Shown in pieces: positions 7,416 through 16,418 of a DNA stretch of 60,276 nucleotides (positions within the stretch are counted from its first letter, which is position 1; each line of letters opens with the position of its first letter). Under the pieces are notes generated by a model, which was not told where the DNA came from, did no database searches, and worked only from the letters and a program-made list of their open reading frames with translations. A program made the position numbers and the translations under genes. The DNA comes from Burkholderiales bacterium (GTDB lineage: Bacteria; Pseudomonadota; Gammaproteobacteria; Burkholderiales; Burkholderiaceae_D): positions 34,842 through 95,117 of the forward strand of contig JAPLQC010000053.1 in assembly GCA_026399895.1 (NCBI GenBank), given 5' to 3'.

Positions 7416-9161
7416 ATGAACACACTAGACACGATCACACCTCAGAAAGCCGCTGCGCACCACGCTGCGTTTATTCCCACACCACCGAGCGATCAGTTCA
7501 AACGCGCGGTGAAGCTGCATCAGCAAGGTGACCTTGCGATGGCCGAGTTCATGTACCGGCAAATCCTGCGCGAAGAGCCTGACTATATTGAAGTGACTTA
7601 CTTGCTGGGCCTGCTGGCCAACCAGACAGGCAGGCCAACAGAAGCGATTGAGCGTATTAATAAGTATTTAGAAGTACGCCCAGATGATGCACAGGCAATG
7701 TCGATCTTGGGCCTGTGCTACTTCGATCTAAAAGAGTACGTCAATGCGGTTTCACTGTTTGAGCAGGCTCTGGAGATGAACCCGGGCGTTGTTCACACCA
7801 TGCAGAATCTGGCAAAAGCCCAGTTTCAGATAGAAGAGTACGCAGCAGCACGCCAAACCCACGAAAGCGTACTCGCGCTGTTGGGTCAAGACGTAGAAGC
7901 GATGATTGGTATTGGGCTATGCAATCGTGAGCTTGGCGATTATGAAGCTGCATTGGGTATGCTGGAGCATGCAATTATTACCGAGCCTCGCCGCGCCGAG
8001 TCGCATTTCTATTATGGAAATGTGCTGCGTGATGTTAAGGACTTCCAAAGTGCGATCGACGCTTACGGTACAGCCATCACGCTGAACCCGAACTATCTGG
8101 AAGCCTACGCAAACTGTGCGAGCACCTTGAAAGACCTAGGTTTAGTAACAGAGGCAATGGCCTTCTACGACAGCGCGCTGATGCTAGACCCCACCCATGC
8201 CGAGGCCAACTACAACCGCGCATTGCTGTTATTGAATAACCTGAAGCTTGAAGAGGGTTGGCGCTTGTATGAACGCCGACTAGATAGCGATACCAGCGTA
8301 CGCAAGTTTTTGGGTGGTCAGCGTCTACGACTCGCACCTGAGTGGAACGGACATGGTCAGCCAAAATCACTGCTCGTCATTAATGAGCAAGGCCCGGGCG
8401 ATCAAATCTTTTTTGCCGGTATGCTGCCTGATCTTGCGAACCAAGTGCCAGTCGCTACCGTATGTGTTGAACCGAGGTTGGTGCCGCTATTCAAGCGCTC
8501 AATGCCGACACTGAATTTCATCAGCCCGGATCAACTTGAAGGGAGACGGTTTGATGCACAAATTTATTTCGGAAGCCTTGGTAAGCTGTATAGACCCAAT
8601 ACCGAATCGCTATCGAAGATACACTCCCCTTACCTACTGGCTGACACCAACCGCGTCGCTCAGTTACGTGCAAAGTTAAAGAACTCAGAAAAACTTGTCT
8701 GCGGCATCTCTTGGAACAGCAAAAATGCCGATCACGGTGAAGGTAAGAGTCTTAGCCTGGAGGCATTAAATCCGGTATTACAATTAGCGGGCTTTGATTT
8801 TGTTAATCTTCAGTACGGCGACATATCTGAAGAGCGTAATGCATTTATCAAGCAACATGGCGTCAATATTCACCATGTCGATGAGATAGATAATCATAAT
8901 GATCTGGATGGCCTTGCCGCATTGATCGATGCCTGCGATATCGTCGTCACGGTATCGAATACCACAGCACACTTGGCCGCCGCCCTTGGCAAGCCAGTGA
9001 TCGTCATGCTACCGAATAATGATGCATTGTTCTGGTATTGGCATCGTGATTCACACACCACACCTTGGTACCCAAGTGCACGACTCTTCAGACGCTCGGA
9101 TTCCGGTCGTTGGGAGGATGTCATCGACGCCGTAGCGCTCACACTGGCCGGTATCCAGTAA
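7416..9161 (+). CDS. TPR-glycosyltransferase, probably flagellin-modifying (paralogue 1)
   Basis: A 581-residue protein. Residues about 20-290 form tandem TPRs (for example LGLCYFDLKEYVNAVSLFEQ and LEAYANCASTLKDLGLV). Residues about 300-581 form a GT-B-like catalytic domain resembling the heptosyltransferase (GT9) fold, with NEQGPGDQIFFAGMLPDL, VCGISWNSKNADHGEGKS and the donor-site-like segment SNTTAHLAAALGKPVIVMLP. Three further copies of this architecture are in the window (9166, 10602, 17205). TPR-glycosyltransferases next to flagellin genes commonly modify flagellin in the cytoplasm, so O-linked flagellin glycosylation is the likely job; the sugar is unknown. It is the first gene of a three-gene operon behind a sigma-54 promoter. 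Confidence 0.82.
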   Translation: MNTLDTITPQKAAAHHAAFIPTPPSDQFKRAVKLHQQGDLAMAEFMYRQILREEPDYIEVTYLLGLLANQTGRPTEAIERINKYLEVRPDDAQAMSILGLCYFDLKEYVNAVSLFEQALEMNPGVVHTMQNLAKAQFQIEEYAAARQTHESVLALLGQDVEAMIGIGLCNRELGDYEAALGMLEHAIITEPRRAESHFYYGNVLRDVKDFQSAIDAYGTAITLNPNYLEAYANCASTLKDLGLVTEAMAFYDSALMLDPTHAEANYNRALLLLNNLKLEEGWRLYERRLDSDTSVRKFLGGQRLRLAPEWNGHGQPKSLLVINEQGPGDQIFFAGMLPDLANQVPVATVCVEPRLVPLFKRSMPTLNFISPDQLEGRRFDAQIYFGSLGKLYRPNTESLSKIHSPYLLADTNRVAQLRAKLKNSEKLVCGISWNSKNADHGEGKSLSLEALNPVLQLAGFDFVNLQYGDISEERNAFIKQHGVNIHHVDEIDNHNDLDGLAALIDACDIVVTVSNTTAHLAAALGKPVIVMLPNNDALFWYWHRDSHTTPWYPSARLFRRSDSGRWEDVIDAVALTLAGIQ

Positions 9162-9165
9162 CACC

Positions 9166-10605
9166 ATGCATGCGGTTGTAAAGGGCGGTAAAACCGCCCG
9201 TGCATCAGCACTCGTTCAGCAAGGTCTGCAACTGATTTTGCAGGGGCGGTATGAGGATGCACTTGCAGCTGAAGAAGCAGCACTTGGACTTGCACCAGCG
9301 CTGCCAGATGCCCACTCTTACCGCGGCAGTGCGCTGTTACAACTCGGCCGATTGGATGAAGCGCTAGCCAGCTATGAAAAGGTAGTTCGGCTAGCTCCTA
9401 ATGCAGCGGTGGCGCATTACAACCGAGCAAATGCCTTAAATCGCTTACGCCGTTATGACGAGGCATTGCAAAGCCTGAAACGGGCACTCAAGCTTCAGTC
9501 ACAATATACCGATGCTTTATCACTGACTGGCAATGTGCTACTTGCTCTCGGTGATATACAAGCAGCGGTGCAGCACTATGATGCTGCGCTAAAAATCAAT
9601 CCAAATGCCGCAGATGCGCACTTCAACAAAGGATTAGCACTACTCGCTGCAGGCGAGTTCTGCAATGCCTGGGAACATTATGATTGGCGCTTGCGCTGGG
9701 ATATGGCAATCCGCGTTGGTCAGTCGCGCTCTATCGAGCGTGTTGCACCTGATTGGGATGGACAATCGACAGACAAGCCAATCCTCGTTATTCCCGAGCA
9801 CGGCCTAGGCGATCAGATTTTCTACGGTGGCATGCTGGCGGACCTGCAGCGTGTTGCACCGGGCTCGACCGTGTGTCTTGAGCCGAGATTAGTACCCTTA
9901 TTCGCCAGATCTTTCGCCAACCTACGCTTTGCATCACCTGATGCCATCGACACTGAAGAATGCTTAAATCATGGCGCCTTCAGTGCCCAAATCCATATGG
10001 GTAGTTTGGGTAAGTTCTTCAGGGCCAGCACTATAGGGCTGAACAATGTAAGTACACCCTACCTGAAAGCCGATTCAGTAAAAACTACAGATATTCGTAG
10101 CCGAATCGCAAAAAAGGATCGGCTTGTTTGCGGCGTTTCTTGGCGCAGTAAGAACGCAGACTTCGGTGCAGACAAAAGCATTACCTTAGAGAGGCTCACG
10201 CCGCTGCTCTCAGCGCCGGGGGTCGACTTTATCGATCTTCAGTATGGCGACACCAGCGACGAGCGCCGCGAATTTGAGCAGACAAATGGCATCTGCATTC
10301 GGCGACTAGATGATATCGATAACAAAAATGATATTGATAGCCTGGCGGCCTTGATTTCAGCCTGCGATATCGTCGTTACCATTTCTAATGTCACCGCACA
10401 TATCGCCGCTGCACTCGGTAAGCCAACGCTCGTCATGCTGCCTAACTCGCCCTCGCTGTTCTGGTACTGGCACCGTGAGCGCCCTGACTCACCTTGGTAT
10501 CCAACTGCTGTTCTGATACGACAGACTCAGCGTGGAGAATGGCAAGACGTTATCGAGGTAGCGCGCGCAGCACTGGATGAATTCAGATCGGAGCGGTTGG
10601 GGTGA
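9166..10605 (+). CDS. TPR-glycosyltransferase, probably flagellin-modifying (paralogue 2)
   Basis: A 479-residue paralogue of the previous gene, beginning 4 nt after its stop. Residues about 10-180 hold four or five TPRs (for example SYRGSALLQLGRLDEALASY and HYNRANALNRLRRYDEALQS). The catalytic region from about 190 has IPEHGLGDQIFYGGMLADL, VCGVSWRSKNADFGADKS, FIDLQYGDTSDER and SNVTAHIAAALGKPTLVMLP. Fewer TPRs than paralogue 1 explain the shorter length. The differing repeat regions suggest that the paralogues present different protein substrates or sites (inference). It is cotranscribed with both neighbours and its stop overlaps the next start. Confidence 0.82.
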   Translation: MHAVVKGGKTARASALVQQGLQLILQGRYEDALAAEEAALGLAPALPDAHSYRGSALLQLGRLDEALASYEKVVRLAPNAAVAHYNRANALNRLRRYDEALQSLKRALKLQSQYTDALSLTGNVLLALGDIQAAVQHYDAALKINPNAADAHFNKGLALLAAGEFCNAWEHYDWRLRWDMAIRVGQSRSIERVAPDWDGQSTDKPILVIPEHGLGDQIFYGGMLADLQRVAPGSTVCLEPRLVPLFARSFANLRFASPDAIDTEECLNHGAFSAQIHMGSLGKFFRASTIGLNNVSTPYLKADSVKTTDIRSRIAKKDRLVCGVSWRSKNADFGADKSITLERLTPLLSAPGVDFIDLQYGDTSDERREFEQTNGICIRRLDDIDNKNDIDSLAALISACDIVVTISNVTAHIAAALGKPTLVMLPNSPSLFWYWHRERPDSPWYPTAVLIRQTQRGEWQDVIEVARAALDEFRSERLG

Positions 10606-12029
10606 GACCTGCGCAAAAATCCGGCTCTGGCAAGGCAGAGCAACTTTACTTGCAGGGTCGAGCTCATCATAAAGCCGGCGATCTCGCCATGGCCGAAGCT
10701 GCTTACAAAGAAGTCCTTAGACTAATTCCCACCCAACCAGACGCCCTTCATATGCTTGGCGTGGCTGCGTTTCAGCAGGATCGCTTTGAAGAAGCTGAAC
10801 GACTGCTCGCGGCCGCTATTCGCCGAATCCCAAAACCAGCACTGGCCTACTACAACTACGGCAATACATTAAGAAAACTCGGCCGATTCGGGGATGCGAT
10901 TAATGCTTTCACTAAGGCTTTCGAACTCGACCGTTCGAACATTACCTGTTTAGAGCAACTTGGGAATATCTACAAGGAGCTAAACCAATTTGGCAAGGCG
11001 CATGAGTACTACGATCAACTGCTCGCGCTGGAACCGACAAGCGCCATCGGCCGGAGCAACAAGGCGATAGCCTTGCTGACCGAGGGCCGACTAGCGGAGG
11101 CTTGGGAGCTGTACGAAAGCAGGCTGGACCAACAACTGGGTAACAGCCACCCCAAGCTCGAAAAGCTTCCGAGGCTGGCACCTGAATGGGATGGATGCAT
11201 TCCATCGAAGCCACTTCTGGTTCTTCCTGAACAGGGCCTGGGCGACCAGATTTTTTATGGTGGGATGCTTGCTGACCTCGAGTCGGCTGGTATCGAATGC
11301 CTAGTTTGCGCCGAGGATCGACTTATTGATCTATTTCGTCGCTCGTTCCCGCGACTAATGTTTGCCACACCGGCGCAGCTAACTGGGTTGAATCAGCGTG
11401 AGACCCTATTTGGTGCCCAGATCACGATGGCTAGCCTAGGCCGTTGGTTGCGCACATCTGAACAAGATTTAAAAAAAGTTCGCAGCCCTTTTCTGCTGTG
11501 CGACAAATCACGAGCCACAACCCTACGTCGCCAATTAAAAAAGCCGAACCGCCTGCTCGTAGGACTATCTTGGCAAAGCTTGCGTACTGAACAAGGCGCC
11601 AATAAATCGTGCAGCCTGAGTCAACTGCTCCCCGCATTGAAGTCGGAAAACATCGACTTTATTGACCTGCAGTACGGGGATACCAATGAAGAAAGATCCC
11701 TTTTAAAAGCATCCGAAGGTGTCGATATTCAAAGACTCGATACCATCGATAACAGATTAGATATCGACGGGCTCGCCGCATTAATCGATGCCTGCGATAT
11801 CGTCCTGACCGTATCGAATACCACAGCGCATCTCTCAGCCTCCCTCGGAAAACCGACACTGGTCCTGCTGCCATGGCACACACCGCTTTGGTATTGGCAC
11901 CTCAATTCGATGGATTCACGCTGGTACCCAAGCGCGGTACTACTACGCCAAAGTACTGCCGGCAACTGGAGCGAACCGGTCGCACAGGTCGCTAAAATCA
12001 TCCAAGGGCTTGCACGCGAATGTGTCTAG
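10602..12029 (+). CDS. TPR-glycosyltransferase, probably flagellin-modifying (paralogue 3)
   Basis: A 475-residue member of the same family. The start is the GTG at 10602, overlapping the upstream TGA by 4 nt. TPRs occupy about residues 12-170 (QGRAHHKAGDLAMAEAAYKE, YYNYGNTLRKLGRFGDAINA). The catalytic half shows LPEQGLGDQIFYGGMLADL, LVGLSWQSLRTEQGANKS, FIDLQYGDTNEER and SNTTAHLSASLGKPTLVLLP. Conserved Lys/Ser after the SW motif and the late Gly-Lys-Pro loop match its paralogues, so it is probably active. It is the last gene of the operon, and the next gene downstream has its own sigma-54 promoter. Confidence 0.82.
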   Translation: MRPAQKSGSGKAEQLYLQGRAHHKAGDLAMAEAAYKEVLRLIPTQPDALHMLGVAAFQQDRFEEAERLLAAAIRRIPKPALAYYNYGNTLRKLGRFGDAINAFTKAFELDRSNITCLEQLGNIYKELNQFGKAHEYYDQLLALEPTSAIGRSNKAIALLTEGRLAEAWELYESRLDQQLGNSHPKLEKLPRLAPEWDGCIPSKPLLVLPEQGLGDQIFYGGMLADLESAGIECLVCAEDRLIDLFRRSFPRLMFATPAQLTGLNQRETLFGAQITMASLGRWLRTSEQDLKKVRSPFLLCDKSRATTLRRQLKKPNRLLVGLSWQSLRTEQGANKSCSLSQLLPALKSENIDFIDLQYGDTNEERSLLKASEGVDIQRLDTIDNRLDIDGLAALIDACDIVLTVSNTTAHLSASLGKPTLVLLPWHTPLWYWHLNSMDSRWYPSAVLLRQSTAGNWSEPVAQVAKIIQGLARECV

Positions 12030-12069
12030 CGCTGTTCTTCCTGAAATCGGCAATAAGCATTCAACTAAA

Positions 12070-12116
12070 CGGCAAGCTTTTGCCGCAATCTATGCCGCTA
12101 CGGCAATTCATGTCGC
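12070..12116. promoter_or_regulatory. Candidate activator sites upstream of the GT8-like gene
   Basis: Two adjacent inverted repeats: CGGCAAGCTTTTGCCG at 12070-12085 (the CGGCAA-N4-TTGCCG form) and TGCCGCTACGGCA at 12093-12105. CGGCAA-TTC-ATGTCG at 12101-12112 resembles a similar degenerate site at 6561-6572. They lie 55-90 bp before the sigma-54 promoter at 12159, as expected of enhancer-binding-protein sites. Confidence 0.6.
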
Positions 12117-12158
12117 TACTACGAATCCACTTAGTCGCCCGGGGATAATCAAGCCATC

Positions 12159-12174
12159 TGGCACGCGAATTGCT
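12159..12174 (+). promoter_or_regulatory. Sigma-54 promoter of the GT8-like gene
   Basis: TGGCAC-GCGAA-TTGCT is a full match to the -24/-12 consensus. The start of transcription is expected near 12186, leaving a leader of about 22 nt to the ATG at 12208 that includes GGGGA as ribosome site. This supports 12208 over the ATG at 12196. Confidence 0.87.
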
Positions 12175-12207
12175 GATTCCTCGTTATAAATCCTTATGGG
12201 GAAAGCG

Positions 12208-12912
12208 ATGAAGCTGAAAATCTATGTGGGCTGGGATCCTAGGGAAGACATTGCATGGGAAGTATGTCGCCACTCGATATTGAGCCGTACCGACCCAACT
12301 CAAGTCGAAGTCCACCCGCTAGTTCAATCGGAACTGCGTGCCCGAGGCTTATATCAACGCCCGGTAGACACACTTGCAGCAACCGAATTCAGCCTGACTC
12401 GGTTTCTGACGCCTCACCTCGCTGGTGAGCAGGGTTACGCCGTATTTGTCGATTGCGACTTCTTATTCCTGACAGATATCCGCAGTGTTATCGATGAAAT
12501 CGATCCCACCAAAGCGGTATCCGTCGTCAAGCACGACTACCAGCCAAAAGAGACAGCGAAGATGGATGGCTGCGTTCAATACCCCTACCCTAGAAAAAAC
12601 TGGTCTTCCTTCATGGTGTTCGACTGCGGCCACCCCGCCGTGCGGGCGCTCACACCTGCGGTTGTAAATGCAGCCGAGCCTGCCTACCTGCATCGCTTGC
12701 ATTGGCTTAATGACTCGGAAATTGGCGAGCTGGACAAAGGCTGGAACTATCTTGAAGGATGGTATGCGCCGCAGTACGAAAAGCTAAAAGCGGTGCATTA
12801 CACCTTGGGTGGGCCATGGTTTGAACACAAGATGAACTGTGATTTTGCGGATCTGTGGCTGGATGAAATGGCCGCACTGGTAGAAGTCACAAAAGAGCGA
12901 GAAGCGGCATAA
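12208..12912 (+). CDS. Glycosyltransferase, GT8-like (GT-A fold)
   Basis: A 234-residue cytosolic enzyme. It begins KIYVGWDPREDIAWEVCRHS, continues with RPVDTLAATEFSLTRFLTP, and carries a DxD-type metal/nucleotide-sugar site in FVDCDFLFLTD at about residues 80-90. This matches a family of GT8-related transferases. I start it at 12208 (GGGGA six bases upstream) rather than at the ATG at 12196. It has its own sigma-54 promoter and activator-like palindromes, so it is co-regulated with flagellar genes and probably takes part in flagellin or related glycan synthesis. The sugar and acceptor are unknown. Confidence 0.75.
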   Translation: MKLKIYVGWDPREDIAWEVCRHSILSRTDPTQVEVHPLVQSELRARGLYQRPVDTLAATEFSLTRFLTPHLAGEQGYAVFVDCDFLFLTDIRSVIDEIDPTKAVSVVKHDYQPKETAKMDGCVQYPYPRKNWSSFMVFDCGHPAVRALTPAVVNAAEPAYLHRLHWLNDSEIGELDKGWNYLEGWYAPQYEKLKAVHYTLGGPWFEHKMNCDFADLWLDEMAALVEVTKEREAA

Positions 12913-12943
12913 CGCCACTCGAACCAAAGAGAGGGACTGCATC

Positions 12944-13957
12944 ATGCTGATCGAGTGGCTCGTACCTTTGATCACAAAAGAAATATCAACGCTGAAAACA
13001 TGCAATTTAGCGTCAATTCGGCTAAGAGCTGCCGTCGGCGCTACCGCGGCTAGAGAATCAGGCTGCACAAATCAATTTCCCGATGGTTATGTAGCACCAT
13101 CTCCGGAGGTCATCGTAGTTGGGAAAATTGACAACATCTCTGATCAAGGTAGGGCAGAGCGATGGATAAATAGGCTGAAAAGCCGAAAATCCAGCGCGAA
13201 GATTATCGTCGACTACACTGATCATCATCTGGCTAGAAACACAGAAAACGCATGTTTTTACAGAGCTGCGCTTGACCTATGCGATCACGTTGTATGCTCA
13301 TCGCGAATGCTTGTTCAAAATCTAGCATCGCACTATAACGGTCCAACTTCGATTATTGAGGACCCCATTGAAGTACCGATCCTGGCGCCAAGAAAAAAGG
13401 GAAATGCTGTACCAACGGCACTTTGGTTTGGCCATGGATCAAATCTACCGTACTTGATCGACTTCCTATGTAACGGGTACAGCTATTCAAACCCCGCTCG
13501 CTTAATTGCGATGACAAATTTATACCCGCTTCCAGAAGAGCTAACAACAATCTTGAATAGACCAAATCTGGATAATTTGGAAATCAATATCGTGCCATGG
13601 TCACGCGACGACATGGTTCAAGCTGCGCACCTAGCTGATATGTGTTGGATTCCAGCTGGAGTGACCGACCCTCTGAAAAGTGGCGCAAGTTCGAACCGGC
13701 TACTCACAGCCCTCGCACTGGGCTTGCCGACAGCCGCCGACCCCCTAGATTCATACCAATCGTTTAGCAATATCTATATGAACCTGCGGAGTAACGAAAT
13801 TATGTCTGCGATTACAGATCCAGCGCCACTCTTCGAAAAAGTGAAAATCGCACAGAACATAATTTCCAAAAACTACACGGATGAAAAAATTCGCCAAAAA
13901 TGGGCATCAATGATCGCAAAGGAAACAAAACACACTATCCAATATGCGACGTCATAA
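12944..13957 (+). CDS. Putative glycosyltransferase (GT-B fold)
   Basis: A 337-residue protein without signal peptide. Features resemble GT1/GT4-type enzymes: an N-terminal Rossmann-like half (EVIVVGKIDNISDQGRAERW, KIIVDYTDHHLARNTENACF, DHVVCSSRMLVQNLASHY) and a C-terminal half with ALWFGHGSNLPYLIDFL and a donor-loop-like KSGASSNRLLTALALGLPTA at about residue 245. The assignment is from fold-type signatures only; specificity is unknown. AGAGAGGG precedes the ATG. It follows the GT8-like gene by 31 bp and is likely cotranscribed with it. From its 3' end onward the sequence turns AT-rich. Confidence 0.6.
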   Translation: MLIEWLVPLITKEISTLKTCNLASIRLRAAVGATAARESGCTNQFPDGYVAPSPEVIVVGKIDNISDQGRAERWINRLKSRKSSAKIIVDYTDHHLARNTENACFYRAALDLCDHVVCSSRMLVQNLASHYNGPTSIIEDPIEVPILAPRKKGNAVPTALWFGHGSNLPYLIDFLCNGYSYSNPARLIAMTNLYPLPEELTTILNRPNLDNLEINIVPWSRDDMVQAAHLADMCWIPAGVTDPLKSGASSNRLLTALALGLPTAADPLDSYQSFSNIYMNLRSNEIMSAITDPAPLFEKVKIAQNIISKNYTDEKIRQKWASMIAKETKHTIQYATS

Positions 13958-14111
13958 ATTCAAGCAATATTTGAAAGCAAGTCTAACCGGCGGGCGAATT
14001 AACATGAGTTATTTAGGAAAAAATTGTTTTTAATAAAATAAATAACCTTCCAAAAATATTTTTATTGAACTTGTAAAATTTTATTTGAATTCATCTGATA
14101 AAAGAGTCGAT

Positions 14112-14855
14112 ATGCAACCAGAGATTCCATTTTTTCGCCCAGGGGCTTTTGAGAATTACGGAAACTTAGTCACCACTTTAAGCAACTACAATACAAAAGA
14201 ACGATTCGACCTGATTTCTCTGCTGCCAAAATGTGACTTTGAATCAGTCATAGAATTTGGATGCGGAGATGGAACAAATTTATCTTTTTTTGCTAAAGAA
14301 TTAAATACAAAACTTGCGGTTGGAGTAGATGTCTGCAATAGCCAAGAATCCAAAGGCAAAAATTTTACCTTTCACCACAAAACAGTTGAAGATTTTTTGG
14401 AATCAAACCAACAAGTTTTTGATGTGATAATTCTATCTGACGTATTAGAGCATCTATACAACCCATGGACTGCTCTATCAAAATTGAAAAAAATTCTTTC
14501 TAAAAATGGATTTCTCTTGATAAGCGTACCAAATATAGAAAATATTACTTTGGCAGATAAGTTTTTCTCTGGAAATTTTTTCTATGAGAGAACGGGATTA
14601 ATGGATCAAACGCATATAAGATTTTTTTCGACAAAAACTCTTACTAAATATCTAGAAATTAGCGGTTTTAAGGTCCACGCAAGTGGATATCGTCCTGATA
14701 GCTCCCTTGCTAAGTTAAGATCAGAAGCATTATCTGGACTAGATAAATTTGACCAAATATCTCTGAATCTTGAGAATGCGAGTATTAAGGTATCAACTTC
14801 AAATATCGAAAATAAATTTGGTCAGCAGGTGCTGGTCGCTGCTTGCCATGCGTAA
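14112..14855 (+). CDS. SAM-dependent methyltransferase (class I)
   Basis: About 247 residues if started at the ATG at 14112; an upstream in-frame TTG at 14085 is possible but has no ribosome site. Motif I is VIEFGCGDGTNLSFF at about residues 45-60, followed by the acidic end of strand beta-2 (VGVDVC) and motif IV/post-I DVIILSDVLEHLYNPW, typical of Methyltransf_23/11 enzymes. A likely substrate is a sugar or a sugar-linked group in the glycosylation pathway (inference). The gene is markedly AT-rich compared with the flagellar genes, a sign of horizontal acquisition. It overlaps the next gene by 8 nt. Confidence 0.75.
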   Translation: MQPEIPFFRPGAFENYGNLVTTLSNYNTKERFDLISLLPKCDFESVIEFGCGDGTNLSFFAKELNTKLAVGVDVCNSQESKGKNFTFHHKTVEDFLESNQQVFDVIILSDVLEHLYNPWTALSKLKKILSKNGFLLISVPNIENITLADKFFSGNFFYERTGLMDQTHIRFFSTKTLTKYLEISGFKVHASGYRPDSSLAKLRSEALSGLDKFDQISLNLENASIKVSTSNIENKFGQQVLVAACHA

Positions 14856-15564
14856 AAAGTTAACAGCCGTTATCAGTAATTACGCGCCAAGGGGTCAACA
14901 AGATCTAAACAGATTGGTTTCTCAAATTGAGAACTTAGTCGATAAGGTTCTGATCGTAATAAATGATGATAACTGCACTCAATCTAGATTTCAAAATGAC
15001 GGTCATCTAACGATCACAAGAGCAAACCTTGGAATGAATATAGGTGCTTGGTCTGAGGCAATTCAATATTGCGACTCTGATTCGCACGTTATCTTTTTAC
15101 AAGACGAATGTACACTGGTGGATTCTGACTTTGTAAATGCTTACACGAAGAAATTTGCTGATGAAAAGGTAGGGATGATCGGCGAATCTCTCAACCTCAA
15201 GTGGAATCTCCCGTGGGAGCAAATTCGCGAGAGTTCACTCAATTACAAATTGCCCTATAACAATAATACTCTATGCAATAGAGTTGATTTGTATTTGTCC
15301 TGCTTCCAGGCTTGGGGAATTCGCCCCGGATTAAATGGCCTTCATCTTAGAAGCCTCGTTTGGGCATTTAGCGCAAAGGCTATTCAAGTAATTAAGAATT
15401 TTCCTTGTGGATTAACAAAGGAAGAGTGCATTGCTGCAGAAATTGGAGTTTGTAAATTAGTAAATCAATTAGGGTTCGAATTTACTCAGTCAAGTGAAAA
15501 ACCTTTCGCTTTCTTTGAACATTCGGAGTGGGAAAAGCATGGATTTCACAAAAAACTGAAATGA
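14848..15564 (+). CDS. Putative glycosyltransferase, GT2-like
   Basis: A 238-residue protein started at the ATG at 14848 (RKKLTAVISNYAPRGQ), which overlaps the preceding stop; an earlier in-frame start at 14770 lies inside that gene. The GT-A/GT2-like layout includes an N-terminal beta-strand (LTAVISNYA), VDKVLIVINDDN, ANLGMNIGAWSEAI, and an acidic motif in HVIFLQDECTLVDSDF at about residues 77-92 in place of a canonical DxD. The assignment is moderate and rests on strand order. AT-rich like its neighbour. Probable work: elaboration of a surface or flagellin glycan. Confidence 0.5.
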   Translation: MRKKLTAVISNYAPRGQQDLNRLVSQIENLVDKVLIVINDDNCTQSRFQNDGHLTITRANLGMNIGAWSEAIQYCDSDSHVIFLQDECTLVDSDFVNAYTKKFADEKVGMIGESLNLKWNLPWEQIRESSLNYKLPYNNNTLCNRVDLYLSCFQAWGIRPGLNGLHLRSLVWAFSAKAIQVIKNFPCGLTKEECIAAEIGVCKLVNQLGFEFTQSSEKPFAFFEHSEWEKHGFHKKLK

Positions 15565-15754
15565 TTATCCAAGATTTCAATTAACTACTGTTTCGAGTTT
15601 TTTTTAGGCAGACTTATTTTGCGCAGCCGGATCCACAAAATATAAGCACCTAATTTCAATAATATTTTTATCCGATGACGATGTATCAAATTTTATCGTA
15701 CTGATTTCACTATTTAAATTTTGGCAAGAAAAATTTCAGCTAATCGGAGTATTT

Positions 15755-16396
15755 ATGAACCTCTGGCAATCTTTTCAGACAAATTCAAAAAAAGTTATTC
15801 ATAAGTGGGCTCATTATTTTCCAATCTATGAGCGCCATTTGGCGGAATATCGAAACAAAACAATCACAATTCTCGAGATTGGCGTTAGCAAAGGCGGATC
15901 ACTACAAATGTGGTCGGATTTCTTTGGTCCGCTCGCCACTGTGGTTGGCATAGATATCGATCCTCTTTGCAAAGCCCACGAAGCCGACGGAATCCATGTA
16001 AGGATAGGAAACCAAGCAGATACGAATTTCTTGGATCAAATTATCAAAGAATTCGGCGTGCCTGATATCGTAATCGACGATGGTAGTCACAAAATGCTCG
16101 ATATCGTATCTAGCTTTGAGCATCTGTACCCGAAGTTGCCTAAAAACGGTATCTACATTGTTGAGGATTTGCACACTGCCTATTGGGAGGAGTTCGGCGG
16201 GGGCATAAGTAATCCAAGTACGTTTATCAATGTAGCAAAGAACTTTATTGATAGCCTTAATGCTGATCACTCTCGTGGCGAAATTCAGCCCGATTTTATT
16301 ACTCGACACACTTTTTCGATCTCTTTCTATGACAGCGTTGTAGTAATGCAGCGAGGATCTATTCCTTACAAAAAAGCCCCAAAAATTGGAATTTAA
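15755..16396 (+). CDS. SAM-dependent methyltransferase (Methyltransf_24/CmcI-like)
   Basis: A 213-residue protein with CGGAG at 15745-15749 before the ATG. Motif I is ILEIGVSKGGSLQMW (about residues 34-48), followed by VVGIDIDP and the family signature PDIVIDDGSHKMLDI at about residue 103; IYIVEDLHTAYWEE follows. These match the cephalosporin-hydroxylase-like methyltransferases often found in sugar O-methylation clusters. Substrate unknown, probably a glycan. About 190 bp of AT-rich sequence precede it. It overlaps or abuts the next methyltransferase gene. Confidence 0.75.
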   Translation: MNLWQSFQTNSKKVIHKWAHYFPIYERHLAEYRNKTITILEIGVSKGGSLQMWSDFFGPLATVVGIDIDPLCKAHEADGIHVRIGNQADTNFLDQIIKEFGVPDIVIDDGSHKMLDIVSSFEHLYPKLPKNGIYIVEDLHTAYWEEFGGGISNPSTFINVAKNFIDSLNADHSRGEIQPDFITRHTFSISFYDSVVVMQRGSIPYKKAPKIGI

Positions 16397-16418
16397 CCTC
16401 TTGAAAAACGAAACCTAT

